Shown: positions 23,905 through 34,828, numbered from the stretch's first letter. The stretch: DNA of 64,000 bases from Acanthornis magna (GCA_036785705.1 JAWUZG010000138.1:3100501-3164500); one strand, 5' to 3'. Translations and numbers: made by a program. Notes: generated from the letters alone by a model not told the origin.

Positions 23905-26900
23905 CTGCAAGAGCGAGCGCAGGGTCGGGCCCGGGCTCCCCCCTGGCCCCCGGGGCTGCGCCCGCCCCTCGCTCTCTGTCCCTTGTCCCGTCCTGACCCT
24001 GCTCCCGGGGCTGGAAGGGGCTCGGGCTGCTCCTGCGGGGGTTCCTGACCCACTGCGGGGCCTCTGCCGAACCCACCCGGCCCCGGGGGCACAAAGATCC
24101 CACCCCAGCCCGAGCCTGAGCCCGGCTCTGCTCCGGGGACCGTGCCCGGCCCTTGCTCGGGGTGATCCACCCGCGGCTCCTCTCCACCCGCACAGAGGGA
24201 GCGAAGGGCTGGGAAGGGACGCTCCAGCCCCGGGGTACAAACCTCGCCGGGGTTTGGGCTGTGGGGCTCCCCTTGGGGTCTCGGAAGGAGCTCCCTGGCC
24301 CTCGAGCAGCCTGGCTGGAGGAGCAGGGGCTGCCCTCACCTGCCCTGACTTTAACCCCAAATCCCAAACCTGGAGCTCTTTGCCTCTGGAGGCAGCTCGG
24401 GGTTTAACCCGGAGAGAGGCCCTTTCCCGCGGGGGGTGCCAGCCCTGGGGGGCTACCGATAGTGATCTGTGTTACCGACAGTGATCCCTGTTACCGACAG
24501 TGATCCCTGTTACCGACAGTGATCCCTGTTACCGATAGTGATCCCTGTTACCGACAGTGATCCCTGTTACCGATAGTGATCCCTGTTACCGACAGTGATC
24601 CCTGTTACCGACAGTGATCCCTGTTACCGACAGTGATCCCTGTTACTGACAGTGATACCTGTTACCGATAGTGATCCCTGTTACCGATAGTGATCCCTGT
24701 TACTGATAATGATCCCTCTTACTGATAACGATCCCTGTTACCGATAGTGATCTGTGTTACCGACAGTGATCCCCGGTACCAACAGTGATCCCTGTTACCG
24801 ATAGTGATCCCTGTTACCGACAGTGATCCCTGTTACCGATAGTGATCCATTACTGATAGTGATTCCTGTTACTGATAGTGATCCCTTTTACTGATAACGA
24901 TCCCTGTTACCGATAAGGATCCCTGTTACCGACAGTGATCCCTGTTACTGATAGTGATCCCTGTTACCGATAAAGATCCCTGTTACTGATAGTGATCCCT
25001 GTTACCGATACCGATCCCTGTTACCGATACCGATCCCCCTTACCGATAACGATCCCCCTTACCGATAACGATCCCATCCCGGGAGCCGGACATGAACATG
25101 GAGGCTGTTTTGGAGGGCAGGAGGAAGTGCCTGATGGCCAGGAACGGGGACAGGCGGCCTTTCCTCTGCGGCGAGGGCACGGCGAGGTGGTTGGGGCTGG
25201 AGCTGCGGCTGTCCCGGGAGGAGCCGAGCAGGGATTCGGGAGCGGGGGAAGGCGAGCGCTGCCGGGAGCGTGGCACGGCCTTGGCCAGCTCGGGCTTCTT
25301 GATGAGCACCCACTCGTACCTGTCTGCCTCGGGGCGCACCTGGGCAGTGGACACACCTGCTGAGCCCTGCGGCACCTCGCCCCTGCTGGGGAAGGTGCTG
25401 CTGCTGCTCGGGGGGGCTGGGGCCAAATGCTGCGTCCAGGTGGGAGCTGGGGCTGGCAAGGGACAGGGTGACCCGGCAGGGACAGGGCGACCCGGCAGGG
25501 ACAGGGCGACCCGGCAGGGACAGGGCGAGCCGGCAGGGACACGGTGACCTGGCAGGGACAGGGTGACCTGGAAGGGACAGGGTGACCCGGCAGGGACAGG
25601 GCGAGCCGGCAGGGACACGGCGACCTGGCAGGGACAGGGTGACCTGGAAGGGACAGGGTGACCCGGCAGGGACAGGGTGACCTGGCAGGGACAGGGCTGC
25701 TCTGGAGGTGGCTGTGCCTGGGAAGTTGGATTTGTCTTTGCCAGGTGCTGCTGGAGATGGGCAAAGCTGCACTGCCCACACTGCCAGGGGGATGCTGGAT
25801 GGGTGCTGTGGGATGCCGGATGGATGCTGGACTTTGTCCCCAGGATCTCTTGGTATAACTCAGCCTCTTCAGGGATGCCAGGGATGATTTGGGAATGTCC
25901 CATCCAGGAGCTGTCCCCAGCAAACTGGACAGAAACCTGCCACACACTGCCCTGCTGCCATCCCGGGAGGGGCTCCCACACCCACCCAGGGTATCCCACA
26001 TTCCCGGGGGGTTTGGGGAGCCCAGTTCATCCAGGGCAGGAGTGGGGTCTCCATTTGCTGGGATCCAGCACAGTGATTCCCGAGCTGCTGCTGCTGCCAG
26101 AGCTCAGGGCAGGGCTGGGGCCCTGGGGAGGGAGCAGCTCGGGGTCACCGTGCCCTGAGCTGGCAGAGGGTGAAGGAAACAGCAGTGAAGGGACAGACCC
26201 AGCCATAAACCGTGACTTACCGTGAACACAAAGCACTCCCCTGTCCCAAAAAAGCCCGAGGTGGCCCCGCTCTTTTTCCTTTCGCTCCAGTCGGAGGAGA
26301 GAAACGCCCCACACACCTTGGAGAGAGCACAGGGAGCGGTCAGGGGCTGGGCCGGGAGCAGAGCCAGCCCCAGGAGCGCCGGGCATCGCCCCGGGCTCAG
26401 CAGGGCAGGGACTCTGTCCCTTCCCTGGGGAATCCCAGAGCCAAATCCTGCTGTGCCAGCCCCATCCTGCACTGGCCATCCCTGGTGCTGTGCCAGCCCC
26501 ATCCCGCACTGACCATCCCTGGTGCTGTGCCAGCCCCATCCTGCACTGAGCAATCCCAGAGCCAAATCCTGCTGTGCCAGCCCCACCCTGCACTGACCAT
26601 CCCTGGTGCTGTGCCAGCCCCACCCCGCACTGACCATCCCTGGTGCTGTGCCAGCCCCATCCTGCACTGACCATCCCTGGTGCTGTGCCAGCCCCACCCC
26701 ACACTGACCATCCCTGGTGCTGTGCCAGCCCCACCCCGCACTGACCATCCCTGGTGCTGTGCCAGCCCCACCCCGCACTGACCATCCCTGGTGCTGTGCC
26801 AGCCCCATCCTGCACTGACCATCCCTGGTGCTGTGCCAGCCCCACCCCGCACTGACCATCCCTGGTGCCCAAGGCTGACCCTGCTGTGGACAGCCCTGAC

Positions 26901-29900
26901 CTGACCATGGCTGGAGGGGCCCTGCCAAGAGCTGGGAACTCCTGCCTGTCCTTGGCACAGCCAAGGGATAACAGGAGCTAAAATATGTAGGGAATGAGGT
27001 TTTCTGGGTTACCTTCCCTCGTCTGCACAAGGCCCTGGGGGTGAAAGGTGTTTCTCCCCACACCACTGAGGTGTCAGGCCTGGGACATCAGCACTGTTGG
27101 TCAATAAATCTTTGGGAAGCCTGAACAATTCACAGAACTTGCCTCCACTGTGGGATGAAGAGTGGAGAGATAAATGATGGGTTTATGAGGCACTCAGAGT
27201 CCCTGGGAAGAGCCCTGGCTCAAGGGCCTTTGCAGTTATTTCATGGCTTTCAGTAGGAACTGTCCTTATTTCTCCTCCATTTCCCTGGTGTGGCTGCTTG
27301 TGCAATCAGGGAGCAAACCTTGCCTCATGCTTTGAGAGCAAGTCCTGGCTCAGACAAAGCATCTGCTGACTTCAGGAGAGTCTGCTCAGCAAGGATTCGT
27401 GACTCAGTCCATGTTTGCCATTAAAGGATCACTCGTGGCCTCCCTCCCTCTCACCCACTCCTGTTTCCCCCCAGCACCCCCAGCTGAGGTGTGTCCTGGT
27501 GGCCAGAGGTGCATTTTATTCTCTCCTGGAAGCTGGGACAGACCCAGGGCAGGACAGGGACCACCCAGCGCATGGCTGCTCCAGGAAGAGCCTGTGGGGT
27601 CACCCACCCTGTCCCCTTCCCCAACCCTGCCCGGGAAATGCTCACCTCCCCCTCGGTGGTTTTGATGAGCAGCACCGTGGGCTCGTAGCCTTCACAGCAC
27701 GTGTAGAACCTGCAGAGATGGACAAGGGGGTCTGCTCAGGGGAGCTGGAGCCCTGGGCAGGCTGTGCTGGCTGTCCCTGGCTGCCCACAGCCCTGGCACA
27801 GTGTGGCACACGGGGACATCCTTGCAGGGCACATCCGCAGGGCTCCGTGTGCCCTGGGCGGTGCCCAGGTGTCGGTGGCCCTCTGGCCTAGCCTCTGCCC
27901 TCTCCCCTGAGCCAGCACCGGCCCAGACCACACTCAGGACCCTGAATGGAGCCCACGAGGGTCCCCAGCAGCCCCGGAGGTGCCCCAGGTCACTCGTGTT
28001 GCTCCTTTCTCCAGCACCAAACCTCGCCCAGGTTTACCCCACGCTCCTGCCCCGCCTGGCCCCACTGGGCAGGGGAGGCTTCACCTCTGCAGGCTGCACC
28101 CGTCCTTGGAGGTGGAGAAGAGCAGCAGCGGGGGGAAGAGGGAGAAGCGCTCGGGGATCCAGGACCAGATGAGGCGCATCTCCTGCGCCGTGACAGTGCT
28201 GGAGCTGAAGTTCTGCATGTCCACGGCCAGGTGGAAGGATGGCCTGCAAGGGGAGGGACATCAGGCCATCAGGGCTGTAGGGCCCCTCTGCTTTTCGGGG
28301 AGCAGCCCCCCTGCAGCAGGGTTTGTCCTGCTCTTTGCACCGGGAGCTCTCTGCCAACATCAGCAGCTCTGGCTGGGCCGTGTCCCCTGGCAGGGTCCTC
28401 CGAGGGGCTGGGAGGGCCCAGCACAGCCACAGCTGCGGGAGGTGCCTGCAGCTCCCCAGGTGCGTCCCCACAGGAGCTCCCATTTTGTCTGCTCAGCCCC
28501 AGAGCTGGCGAGCGCAGAGGTGTCCTCACCTTCTCTGCACCACGGTGATGCCCCTCTCCACCAAGGCCTTCCTGTTGGCCATCTGGAGGAGCCAGATCTC
28601 CTTGCGGGAGAACAGGCGGATGCCAAAGGCTCTCTCCAGCAGTTTGTCGACAGTCACGTGCTCGGCGATGTTCCTCACGAACGCCTGCAGCTCTGCCTTG
28701 ATGTCAGCGCCCTCCAGCCCAGCCGGGGTCACCGAGAGCCTGAACTGCTTCAGCAGGGCCAGGGCGATGCGGTACAGGACCTTCTGCCCCTCCAGCAGGA
28801 ACACGTCCAGCACCCGCACGGCGTAAGCGAAGGGCAGCCCGGGAAAGAGCCACGACAGCCACTCCGAGTAGACCTCGAGGACATTCTCGGCGGTGCTGGC
28901 TATGAGCTTGTGAGCCGCCGGGCAGTGCTTGTTGGCCAGGTCCCCGAAGGTCATGCAGGAGGCCTGGTGGGCCAGGAAGGACTGGTCGATGTAGCTGGAG
29001 TGGGGAGCGTTGCTGGCGATGAGGCGCGAGAGGCTCTCGAAGCACTGGGCCTCATCCTTGCTGTAGTGCAGCAGCAGCGCCGCCAGCGCCGGCAGGAGGG
29101 GGCTGTGGGTGATGTCGGGGAACAGGGTGCCCACGCAGATGAGGATCTTCTTCAGGGCGGTGACTCCGTGTGGGTTGAGGCAGTAGGTGGGCACGGGGCA
29201 GCCCTCCAGGAACTCGGGCAGGGGGTGGGAGCTCACGCTGGGCTTCCCGAAGAGCCGGCCGGCCACGTCCCCGTACACGAGCGCGTCAGGGGTGACGAGG
29301 CGGCAGGAGACCTGCTGGATGAGCCGGGGGTAGAGCCGGGCCCGGCCCGCGTGGCTCGTGGCCCAGCAGCCTTCCCTCGCCAGCCTCTTCAGCTCCTTCG
29401 GGGACCTGCTCAGGATGTCCCGCGGGATCTGCGCCGGCTGCTGCGGCTCCGGCATCTTCTCCCAGTCCACGAACTGCCCACAGCCTAGGCACGAGGAGGT
29501 GTCGATGTCCCAGGTGTCAGCCTCGGATGTGACCACGATGGTGACTGGGGATGAGCCCGACACCTCTGCAGGACAAAGACCTTTTATTGCACACCTTTCA
29601 CCGCCCCACCACCAGCGTTTCCCCCTGGCTGAGGGCGCTCTGAAGTCTCACAGCTCCATCCTGGATTTCTTTATTGTCCCATGCAGAGGGAAGGGCTTTG
29701 CCCCTTCCTGCTCCATCAGCTCAGGCCCCTGGTGAAGCTCAGGGCCAGTTCCCAGCTGGCTGTCAGGGTTTCTTCTCACACCATGAGGGTTTCTCACCCC
29801 TCCAAGAGCTCCGCATTTCCCAGCCTGTGACCTGCCGACAGGGAGGTGCAGGGAGCAGGGACACGGTCCTTGTGCCCCAGGGATGGCCGTGGGACATTGT

Positions 29901-31195
29901 CACATCCCCAAGGAGGACGAGCAGCTCCGTCCCAGCTCAGCTCTGCAGGGACCAGGAGGGACCTCATGGGCAGTGGGAGCCCAAGCGATGCTGGGAGGGA
30001 CCATTTCCATCGTGTCCCCTCCCAAGGACAGCGTGGGGCAGAAGGGTCCTGCCCGGGTCTGGCAGCCCAGGACAGGCTGCTCTGAGCCCAGCGGAGCAGG
30101 CAAAGCCACCCTCGGATGTTTGCCTTCCTCTTGTGCCTCCTGCCAAAGTCTCCCGGCCCCTCCGGCCCCTCGGGTGTCAGAGCAGGAGGGAGCAGAAGCT
30201 GCTGCAGCCGAGGGGCTCGCCGGGGGTGCGGGGCCGGGCTGTGGGGCAGAGGGTTCCCGTTCCCCCCGTGCCCCCAAGCGCTGGGGAGACCCTGTCCGGG
30301 GAGCGCAGCAGCGGCCGCTGAGCACCTGAGAAGATCCCTGGGGACAGAAGGGGACCCTCGGGGGAGGCTCCCGCTCACAGCCCCAGGCAGGGCTCGGGCA
30401 GCCGCCAGCCCTGCGGCGCTGGGAAGAGCAGAGTCTGAGCTCCTCCTAGAGAGACGGAAGCGGCATTTCCCCGGGGCTGCCCGAGAGCTCGATCCGAGCC
30501 CTGCATGGGACACGGGAGCTGTCCCCGCGTGGGTGAGCTCTGCTGGGCACTGATTAACGGGCAGGGATAACGTCAATTAGCACACTCATTAGCTCTCGGG
30601 TGTTTTTATCTTGGATGCGCTCAGTTGCTGGGGGAGCCAAGGGGACACGGCGGGACAGCACGTGGTGGCACATCGGGAGGGTCCTGCCGCCCGGGCTGGG
30701 CCCGGCTCTGGCTCTTGCTCTCCGGCTCGGTTTGGCCCTTGCCCGAGGTCAGCAGGAGCAGCAGATCGGGCTCAGTCTGGCTCGGGGCAGGAGCTGTTGG
30801 ACCCGGTGGCTGCTCGGCCCCACTCCCTGCCCTGGGGACAGCCTGACCCGAGCACGGGCACGGGGGCTCCTGGCCACAGAAACCAGGCTGAGACAACAGC
30901 GGGGCAGACGCAGGGGCTGTTTGCACCCCGTGATCGCCAAATTCACCTCGTCCTCTCCCGACGGTGCCGCCCTGCCCGGGGTAGCGAGGAGCACCAGCCC
31001 GAGCCCACCCGACCGCCGGTGCCCCGGCCCCGGGGGCTGAACGGAGGCTGCGGCTCTGCCCGGAGGCTCGGGGCAGGCACTGGGGTCTGCCCCAGCCCCT
31101 GTGCCCTGCCGGCCGTGTCCCGGCACGGGCGGGTCCCGCTCGGCGCACTCACCTCGCCCGGTGCCCGTGTCCTCGCCCGCGGCCGGCTCGGCCAT
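23759..31195 (-). CDS. TBC1D24-like protein (TBC and TLDc domains), complete
   Basis: Seven exons join as 31195-31153, 29565-28530, 28243-28085, 27709-27646, 26316-26221, 25339-25063 and 23904-23759. They give 1821 nt (606 residues plus TAG), all with GT-AG junctions. Residues 16-80 are an N-terminal extension with a CLGC pair (40-43). Residues about 80-300 are the TBC domain, with the LKRLAR and WATSH block at 73-85, [18 protein letters not shown] and [13 protein letters not shown]. Residues from about 362 are the TLDc domain ([43 protein letters not shown]). Human TBC1D24 (559 residues, from memory) has the same order and junctions and acts with Rab/Arf proteins on synaptic vesicles. As in TBC1D24, the region of the usual Arg finger reads VTPDALVY, so Rab-GAP activity is doubtful. 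Similarity to human TBC1D24 seems only moderate, so I call it a paralogue rather than the orthologue. A Ser/Arg/Pro-rich insert of about 45 residues interrupts the TLDc domain. Confidence 0.92.
24453..25073. repeat. 19-bp minisatellite overlapping the exon 6 splice donor
   Basis: About 32-33 tandem copies of TTACCGACAGTGATCCCTG (plus strand) fill intron 6 of the TBC1D24-like gene. Variants include CGATAG, TGATAG, TGATAAC and CGATACC. The right-most units carry GATAACGATCCCC and run into the coding sequence of exon 6, so the array was apparently seeded by the exon-intron boundary. Confidence 0.96.
25063..25339 (-). CDS. TBC1D24-like exon 6
   Basis: 277 nt encoding [18 protein letters not shown], a Ser/Arg/Pro-rich insert, then [20 protein letters not shown] and SGSRDGIVI. 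The donor is ATCG|GTAAGG. The last 13 exonic and first 6 intronic bases form the first unit of a 19-bp tandem array, so an identical donor exists 19 bp further on. Confidence 0.92.
25455..25697. repeat. 19-bp minisatellite in intron 5
   Basis: About 13 copies of GACAGGGCGACCCGGCAGG with CTGGAAGG and GAGCCGG variants, organised in a higher-order pattern. It is unrelated in sequence to the neighbouring 19-bp array in intron 6. Confidence 0.95.
26221..26316 (-). CDS. TBC1D24-like exon 5
   Basis: 96 nt, 32 codons, phase 0 at both ends, encoding [13 protein letters not shown] through ECFVFT. The donor is ACG|GTAAGT. This is the best-conserved part of the TLDc domain. Confidence 0.94.
26450..26869. 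repeat. 37-bp minisatellite in intron 4
   Basis: About eleven copies of a 37-bp unit beginning TGCTGTGCCAGCCCCATCCT and containing GACCATCCCTGG. One interruption repeats a flanking CAATCCCAGAGCCAAATC string. The array begins about 130 bp inside intron 4 from the exon 5 acceptor. Confidence 0.95.
27646..27709 (-). CDS. TBC1D24-like exon 4
   Basis: 64 nt encoding [21 protein letters not shown] after the split Arg codon. The acceptor is CTCTGCAG and the donor GAG|GTGAGC. LLIKTT is a conserved TLDc strand. Confidence 0.93.
28085..28243 (-). CDS. TBC1D24-like exon 3 (start of TLDc)
   Basis: 159 nt encoding [12 protein letters not shown] through CSLQ, flanked by CTTGCAG and GTGAAG. The equivalent of the short TBC1D24 microexon between TBC and TLDc appears to be absent. 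Confidence 0.93.
28530..29565 (-). CDS. TBC1D24-like exon 2 (whole TBC domain)
   Basis: 1036 nt encoding residues 15-359 and the start of 360. The acceptor is TGTCCTGCAG|AGG and the donor AAG|GTGAGG. One large exon carrying the whole TBC domain is also the structure of TBC1D24. Confidence 0.95.
31153..31195 (-). CDS. TBC1D24-like exon 1 (coding part)
   Basis: Encodes [14 protein letters not shown] plus one base of the next codon, ending in a consensus donor GAG|GTGAGT. I chose the ATG at 31195 (G at +4). An in-frame ATG at 31255 would add 20 residues but has a poorer context. Confidence 0.8.
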
Positions 31196-31289
31196 GGGGA
31201 AGGCTCCGGCCGCGGCCCCGGGGGAGCGGGGCAGGCTGAGCCCCACCTGCAGCATGTGGCAGCTCGGCCACCCCTGCCGGGTCCCCTGT

Positions 31290-31380
31290 GCCGGGTCCCC
31301 TGTGCCGGGCACCTGCCCGCGCTTTTAAGGTGAGGGCCAGCCCGCGGCACTGGGCTTTATTTGGGGTAAATAGAGCGAGG
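31290..31380 (-). promoter_or_regulatory. Probable core promoter of the TBC1D24-like gene
   Basis: Upstream of the start codon the minus strand has a TATA-like CCTTAAAAGC (centre about 31325) and, 40 bp further up, CTATTTACC, a partial MEF2-type site. A start of transcription near 31295-31300 would give a 5' leader of about 100 nt. The surrounding 30.1-32.0 kb is CpG-rich. The exact start is not determined. Confidence 0.4.
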
Positions 31381-32465
31381 GTGGAGCAGCTCCCGCGCCC
31401 GCATCGCCCCTTCCTGCCCCAATTCTGCGCCGAGCCGGGTGGGTGGGGGGCTGTAAACACCCCGTGGGCTGAGATACCATCAAACAGCAACACGAGCGTT
31501 CAAATGAATCCTTTATTTTCCCAGGGATAACCTTCATGTTCCCGCTCCGGGGTTCGCTCCCTTCGCAGCGTCCCGGGGCAGGAGGTGTCGCGGGGCTTCG
31601 GCCATGGCCCGTCCTTGAGCCAGGAAAACACCGACAGCGAGCGGGGCTGGATCCGCTCCCCGCTGGATGGGCCCGGGGGAGCCGGGGAGAGAAGCTGCGA
31701 GCAGCAGGGCCAGGAACCGGGCACAGGGGACATCGGGGCCGCGGGGACAAGCGACCCCCGGCTGCCCCGGCCGTGTGCGCTCTCGGGGCCGGGGCTGTGC
31801 CGGCCGTGGGTGCGCGGCGCTGCTTCAGCACAGCCCCAGGAAATTTGGGGCGGTGCGGCTCCGCAGCCCCCGCGCCCCCCGACTGCCCGCGGAGCTCAGG
31901 CTGCGGTGCTGCGGGCACGGCCGTGGGGCTCCAGCGTCCCCAACCTGCCCTCCGGGAAATGGTTGGTATCGATTGATTTTAGCCTCCAAACGGCTGCAGA
32001 GCTGCAAACTCTGCGCTGTATTCACGGCCAGAAGAGCAGAGTTGGAGGAAAAGCAGCTTCCAACAGCTGGGAGAGGCTCCCAGAGCATCACCCTGCTCCG
32101 ACATTGCTGCCGCAGAACTCACACCTCAGGCTGCACTTAGCGGGCATTTTTATAGGCATCTTAACATTTTAAAGGATTTTTATTTTCCTTTAAAAATCGG
32201 ATTGTTGCTGTTGTGATAAGAGCAGCTGCAGGTTGTTCCTGACCTGCCTCCCTGCCTGCAGCTCCGTCTGCACCTGGAGCACATCCCTGAGCATCCGCTG
32301 GCACCGCGGCTCTGGGGCATCTCCCGAGCAAGTCTCCCTGCAGACCCTCTCCTTTTCCTCACCCTCTCCACGCTGTGCTAAGATCTGTTGGGAGCAGCTC
32401 GGCTGTCCCATCACCCCTCCTGCCTGTGCTCCTGCCAGGCTGGGAGCCCCCGGGAGCGGGGCGAG

Positions 32466-32651
32466 GGCTGTGTCGGCAAAGGGACCCCGGGGCTGTCCCG
32501 GCAAAGGGACCCCGGGGCTGTCCCGGCAAAGGGACCCCGGGGCTGTGTCGGCAAAGGGACCCCGGGGCTGTGCCGGCAAAGGGACCCCGGGGCTGTGTCG
32601 GCAAAGGGACCCCGGGGCTGTGCCGGCAAAGGGACCCCGGGGCTGTGTCGG
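32466..32651. repeat. 25-bp GC-rich minisatellite
   Basis: About 7.4 copies of a 25-bp unit made of GGCTGTGTCGGCAAA plus GGGACCCCGG, alternating TGTCGG, TGCCGG and TCCCGG forms. Every unit contains the self-complementary CCCCGGGG at the junction and one or more CpGs. Confidence 0.95.
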
Positions 32652-33504
32652 CTGCGAGGGAGGCGAGGGGGGCTCCCAGGGGGAGTTATCCTTATCCTGA
32701 TCCGCACCCTCTGCTCCACAGGCTGCACCCAAAGGGGCACTGATGGCCCCAGCCCCGCTCCTGGGGGCCCGGGGGGTCCCCACACCGCACCCCGCTCTGC
32801 TGCCCATTCTCTCTCCAGCTCCAGCCCTCTGCCCAGCCCTGACAGCAGCGGCTCCTGTGCCTCGTCCCGGACCTTGTCGGCTGCCTTATCCTCATTTGCC
32901 TTTTCCAGGACAGCGGACGCCTCTTCCTGCCAGCCCGACGCAGCTCTGAAAGCTCCGGCAGACGCTCCGGAGATGGGAGATGGAAGTGAATCAGGGACAG
33001 GGCGAAAGGAAATGTCGCTTCATGCGTTTTTAATGGCGAAAAAATTAAATATGTAGAGGCCGTGGGGCTCCGGCTGAGCAGCCAGACGAAGGCCATGAAT
33101 GTTTGATGGCCACGGCTGCGGGAGCATCTCCGGATGCGCAAAGAGCCGGGCCAGGGGGACAGAGCCCACCCGGGGGCTGCCAGGGCCAGCGGGGGCTCAG
33201 AGCCCCTCCGGGCACTGCTGGCACTGGGTCCGACTGGGCAGGAGTGGGACGTGTGCCTGCTGCCACTCCAGCGTGTCCCCAGCCCTGCCCAGCCTGCGGG
33301 ACAGCAGACGGGAACTGAGAGGTGCCTGGGGGTGCTCAGCACCTCCCCAAAGCCACCCCGCACCAGAGCTGGATCAGGGCTGGTCCCCAGGGCACCTGGG
33401 GCTCCTCTGGCTCCGCGCTCGGCAGCCCCGGCCCCGGGGACATCGCCGGGAGCACAGCGGGGTCACAGCAACTGGGAACGGGAACGTGCTGAGGAGGATG
33501 TGCT

Positions 33505-33582
33505 CGTTATCGTTATCAATATTGTTATCACTATTGTTATCATTGTCCTTATCACTACTGTTATCAATATCGATATCAATAC
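33505..33582. repeat. 12-bp array rich in GATA cores
   Basis: About six and a half diverged copies of TTATCAATATTG. Each unit carries TTATC, the complement of GATAA, so seven or so GATA cores recur about every 12 bp. It lies between the two divergent promoters. Confidence 0.85.
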
Positions 33583-33933
33583 GCTGCCGCAGCAGCCCTG
33601 CGTCACGAGGGCAATAAAGCCTCACTGGCAGTGCCCCAAAACTGCTCCTCAGGGTTTGTGCCCGATTTGCGTCACCGATCGCACCCAAAAACAAAGGAAC
33701 AGGCCAGACCCTGGCGGGTCAGGGGTGGGAAGGGTTTGGACGGAGCTGTTGCTGCAAGAGCGAGGGGCTGCGCCCACCCGGCGGTGACTGCAGCCAAAAC
33801 AGGGACAGTGCCAGCACCGTCAGTGCCAGCCGGGACCGGGGGGATGGGAACATCGGGGAGGGCAGTGACTGTCACTGGAGATGGGCAGGAACAGGGAACC
33901 GGTGCCATTGCTCAGTGTTGGGTTCACGTGGCA

Positions 33934-34073
33934 GCAGGGAGGGGAGGGAGAGAGGCAGGGAGAAGGGAGGGAAGAAAAGAGGAAGGAAGGAGGAGGGATG
34001 GAGGAAAAAGGGGGAAGGACGGAAGGAGAAAGCGAGGAAGAAAGGGAGGAGGAAGGGAGGGAGGAGGTGCTGG
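33934..34073 (+). repeat. Purine-rich low-complexity run (GGAGGAAG-type)
   Basis: About 140 bp of almost pure A/G with irregular GGAGG and GAAAGG units. The frames across it (Arg/Glu/Lys/Gly-rich) are low-complexity artefacts. Confidence 0.9.
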
Positions 34074-34370
34074 GTGGTGCATGTGGGAGCTTGGTGCCAA
34101 GAGTGACCCCAGTGGCGCGTCAGGCACGGAGGCTCCTTTTCTCTGGTGCAAAACCCCTAATAAAACAAAAAAAGCACCTCTTTATTAAAGACTCCTTTAA
34201 CAGAGTCTTTCTTAGCTTGTTACTGACAGTAGTGGTTCCTGGTGTGCAGGAAAACGGGAATAGCTCTGTTAGGATGCAGAGTGTTGATTTCTGCCTGTCT
34301 GGAGACACCTGTCTGATGTCTCCAAACTTTCCCGCTCAGACATAAACTGCTCAGCCCCTCAGGGCTGTTA

Positions 34371-34441
34371 TTTCACAGAATTCCAGAGGATGGGAAAGCT
34401 GCTTAAGCTGGGCTGGAAGGGACCTTCACTGTCCCTGCCAT
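34371..34441 (-). mobile_element. CR1 3'-end remnant, antisense
   Basis: The plus strand reads 'cacagaattccagaggatgg' followed by 'ggctggaagggacctt', the inverted terminal bases of a CR1 element. It is short and diverged. Confidence 0.6.
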
Positions 34442-34828
34442 GACCTGCAGGATTGGAAACAGAAGGGATTTCCTTCCTCTTCAGCAGCCGAGGAGAGGGA
34501 CGAAGCCCCTGATGCCAGTGTCCCTGACACCACGACTGCGACACAGGGACAGCGGTGCCTGGGACCTGCTGGGACAGACAGCGGGAGGGACGGGCAGGGT
34601 GGGGACAGCCCTGGCTCTGTGCTGTGCCCATCTGCACCTTGTACCCCGCACATCTGCACCTGCACTGCGCACATCCGCACACTGAACACCTGCCCCGGTG
34701 CCCCTGCCCCCTGCCCCTGCGCCGCACACCGAGAGCCGCCGCACCATCGCCCCGCTCCCGCAGCCCCGGGACCCGCACTGCCGCACCCCTGGCTCAGGCT
34801 CCGCTCCCCCGGCCCCGTGTCCCGGCAC

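Larger units (their letters stand above)
31381..34828. other. Intergenic region between the divergent genes
   Basis: About 3.4 kb between the two 5' ends. It contains a 25-bp minisatellite, a 12-bp GATA-rich array, a purine-rich run and a CR1 remnant. An AT-rich patch at 32130-32230 and a candidate minus-strand AATAAA at 31511-31516 are visible. No third gene was recognised. Confidence 0.55.

Noticed and set aside
31325..31918. 197-codon minus-strand frame upstream of the TBC1D24-like promoter
   Set aside because: Pro/Ala/Gly/Arg-rich chance frame in CpG-rich DNA; a nearby AATAAA is not enough to support a gene.
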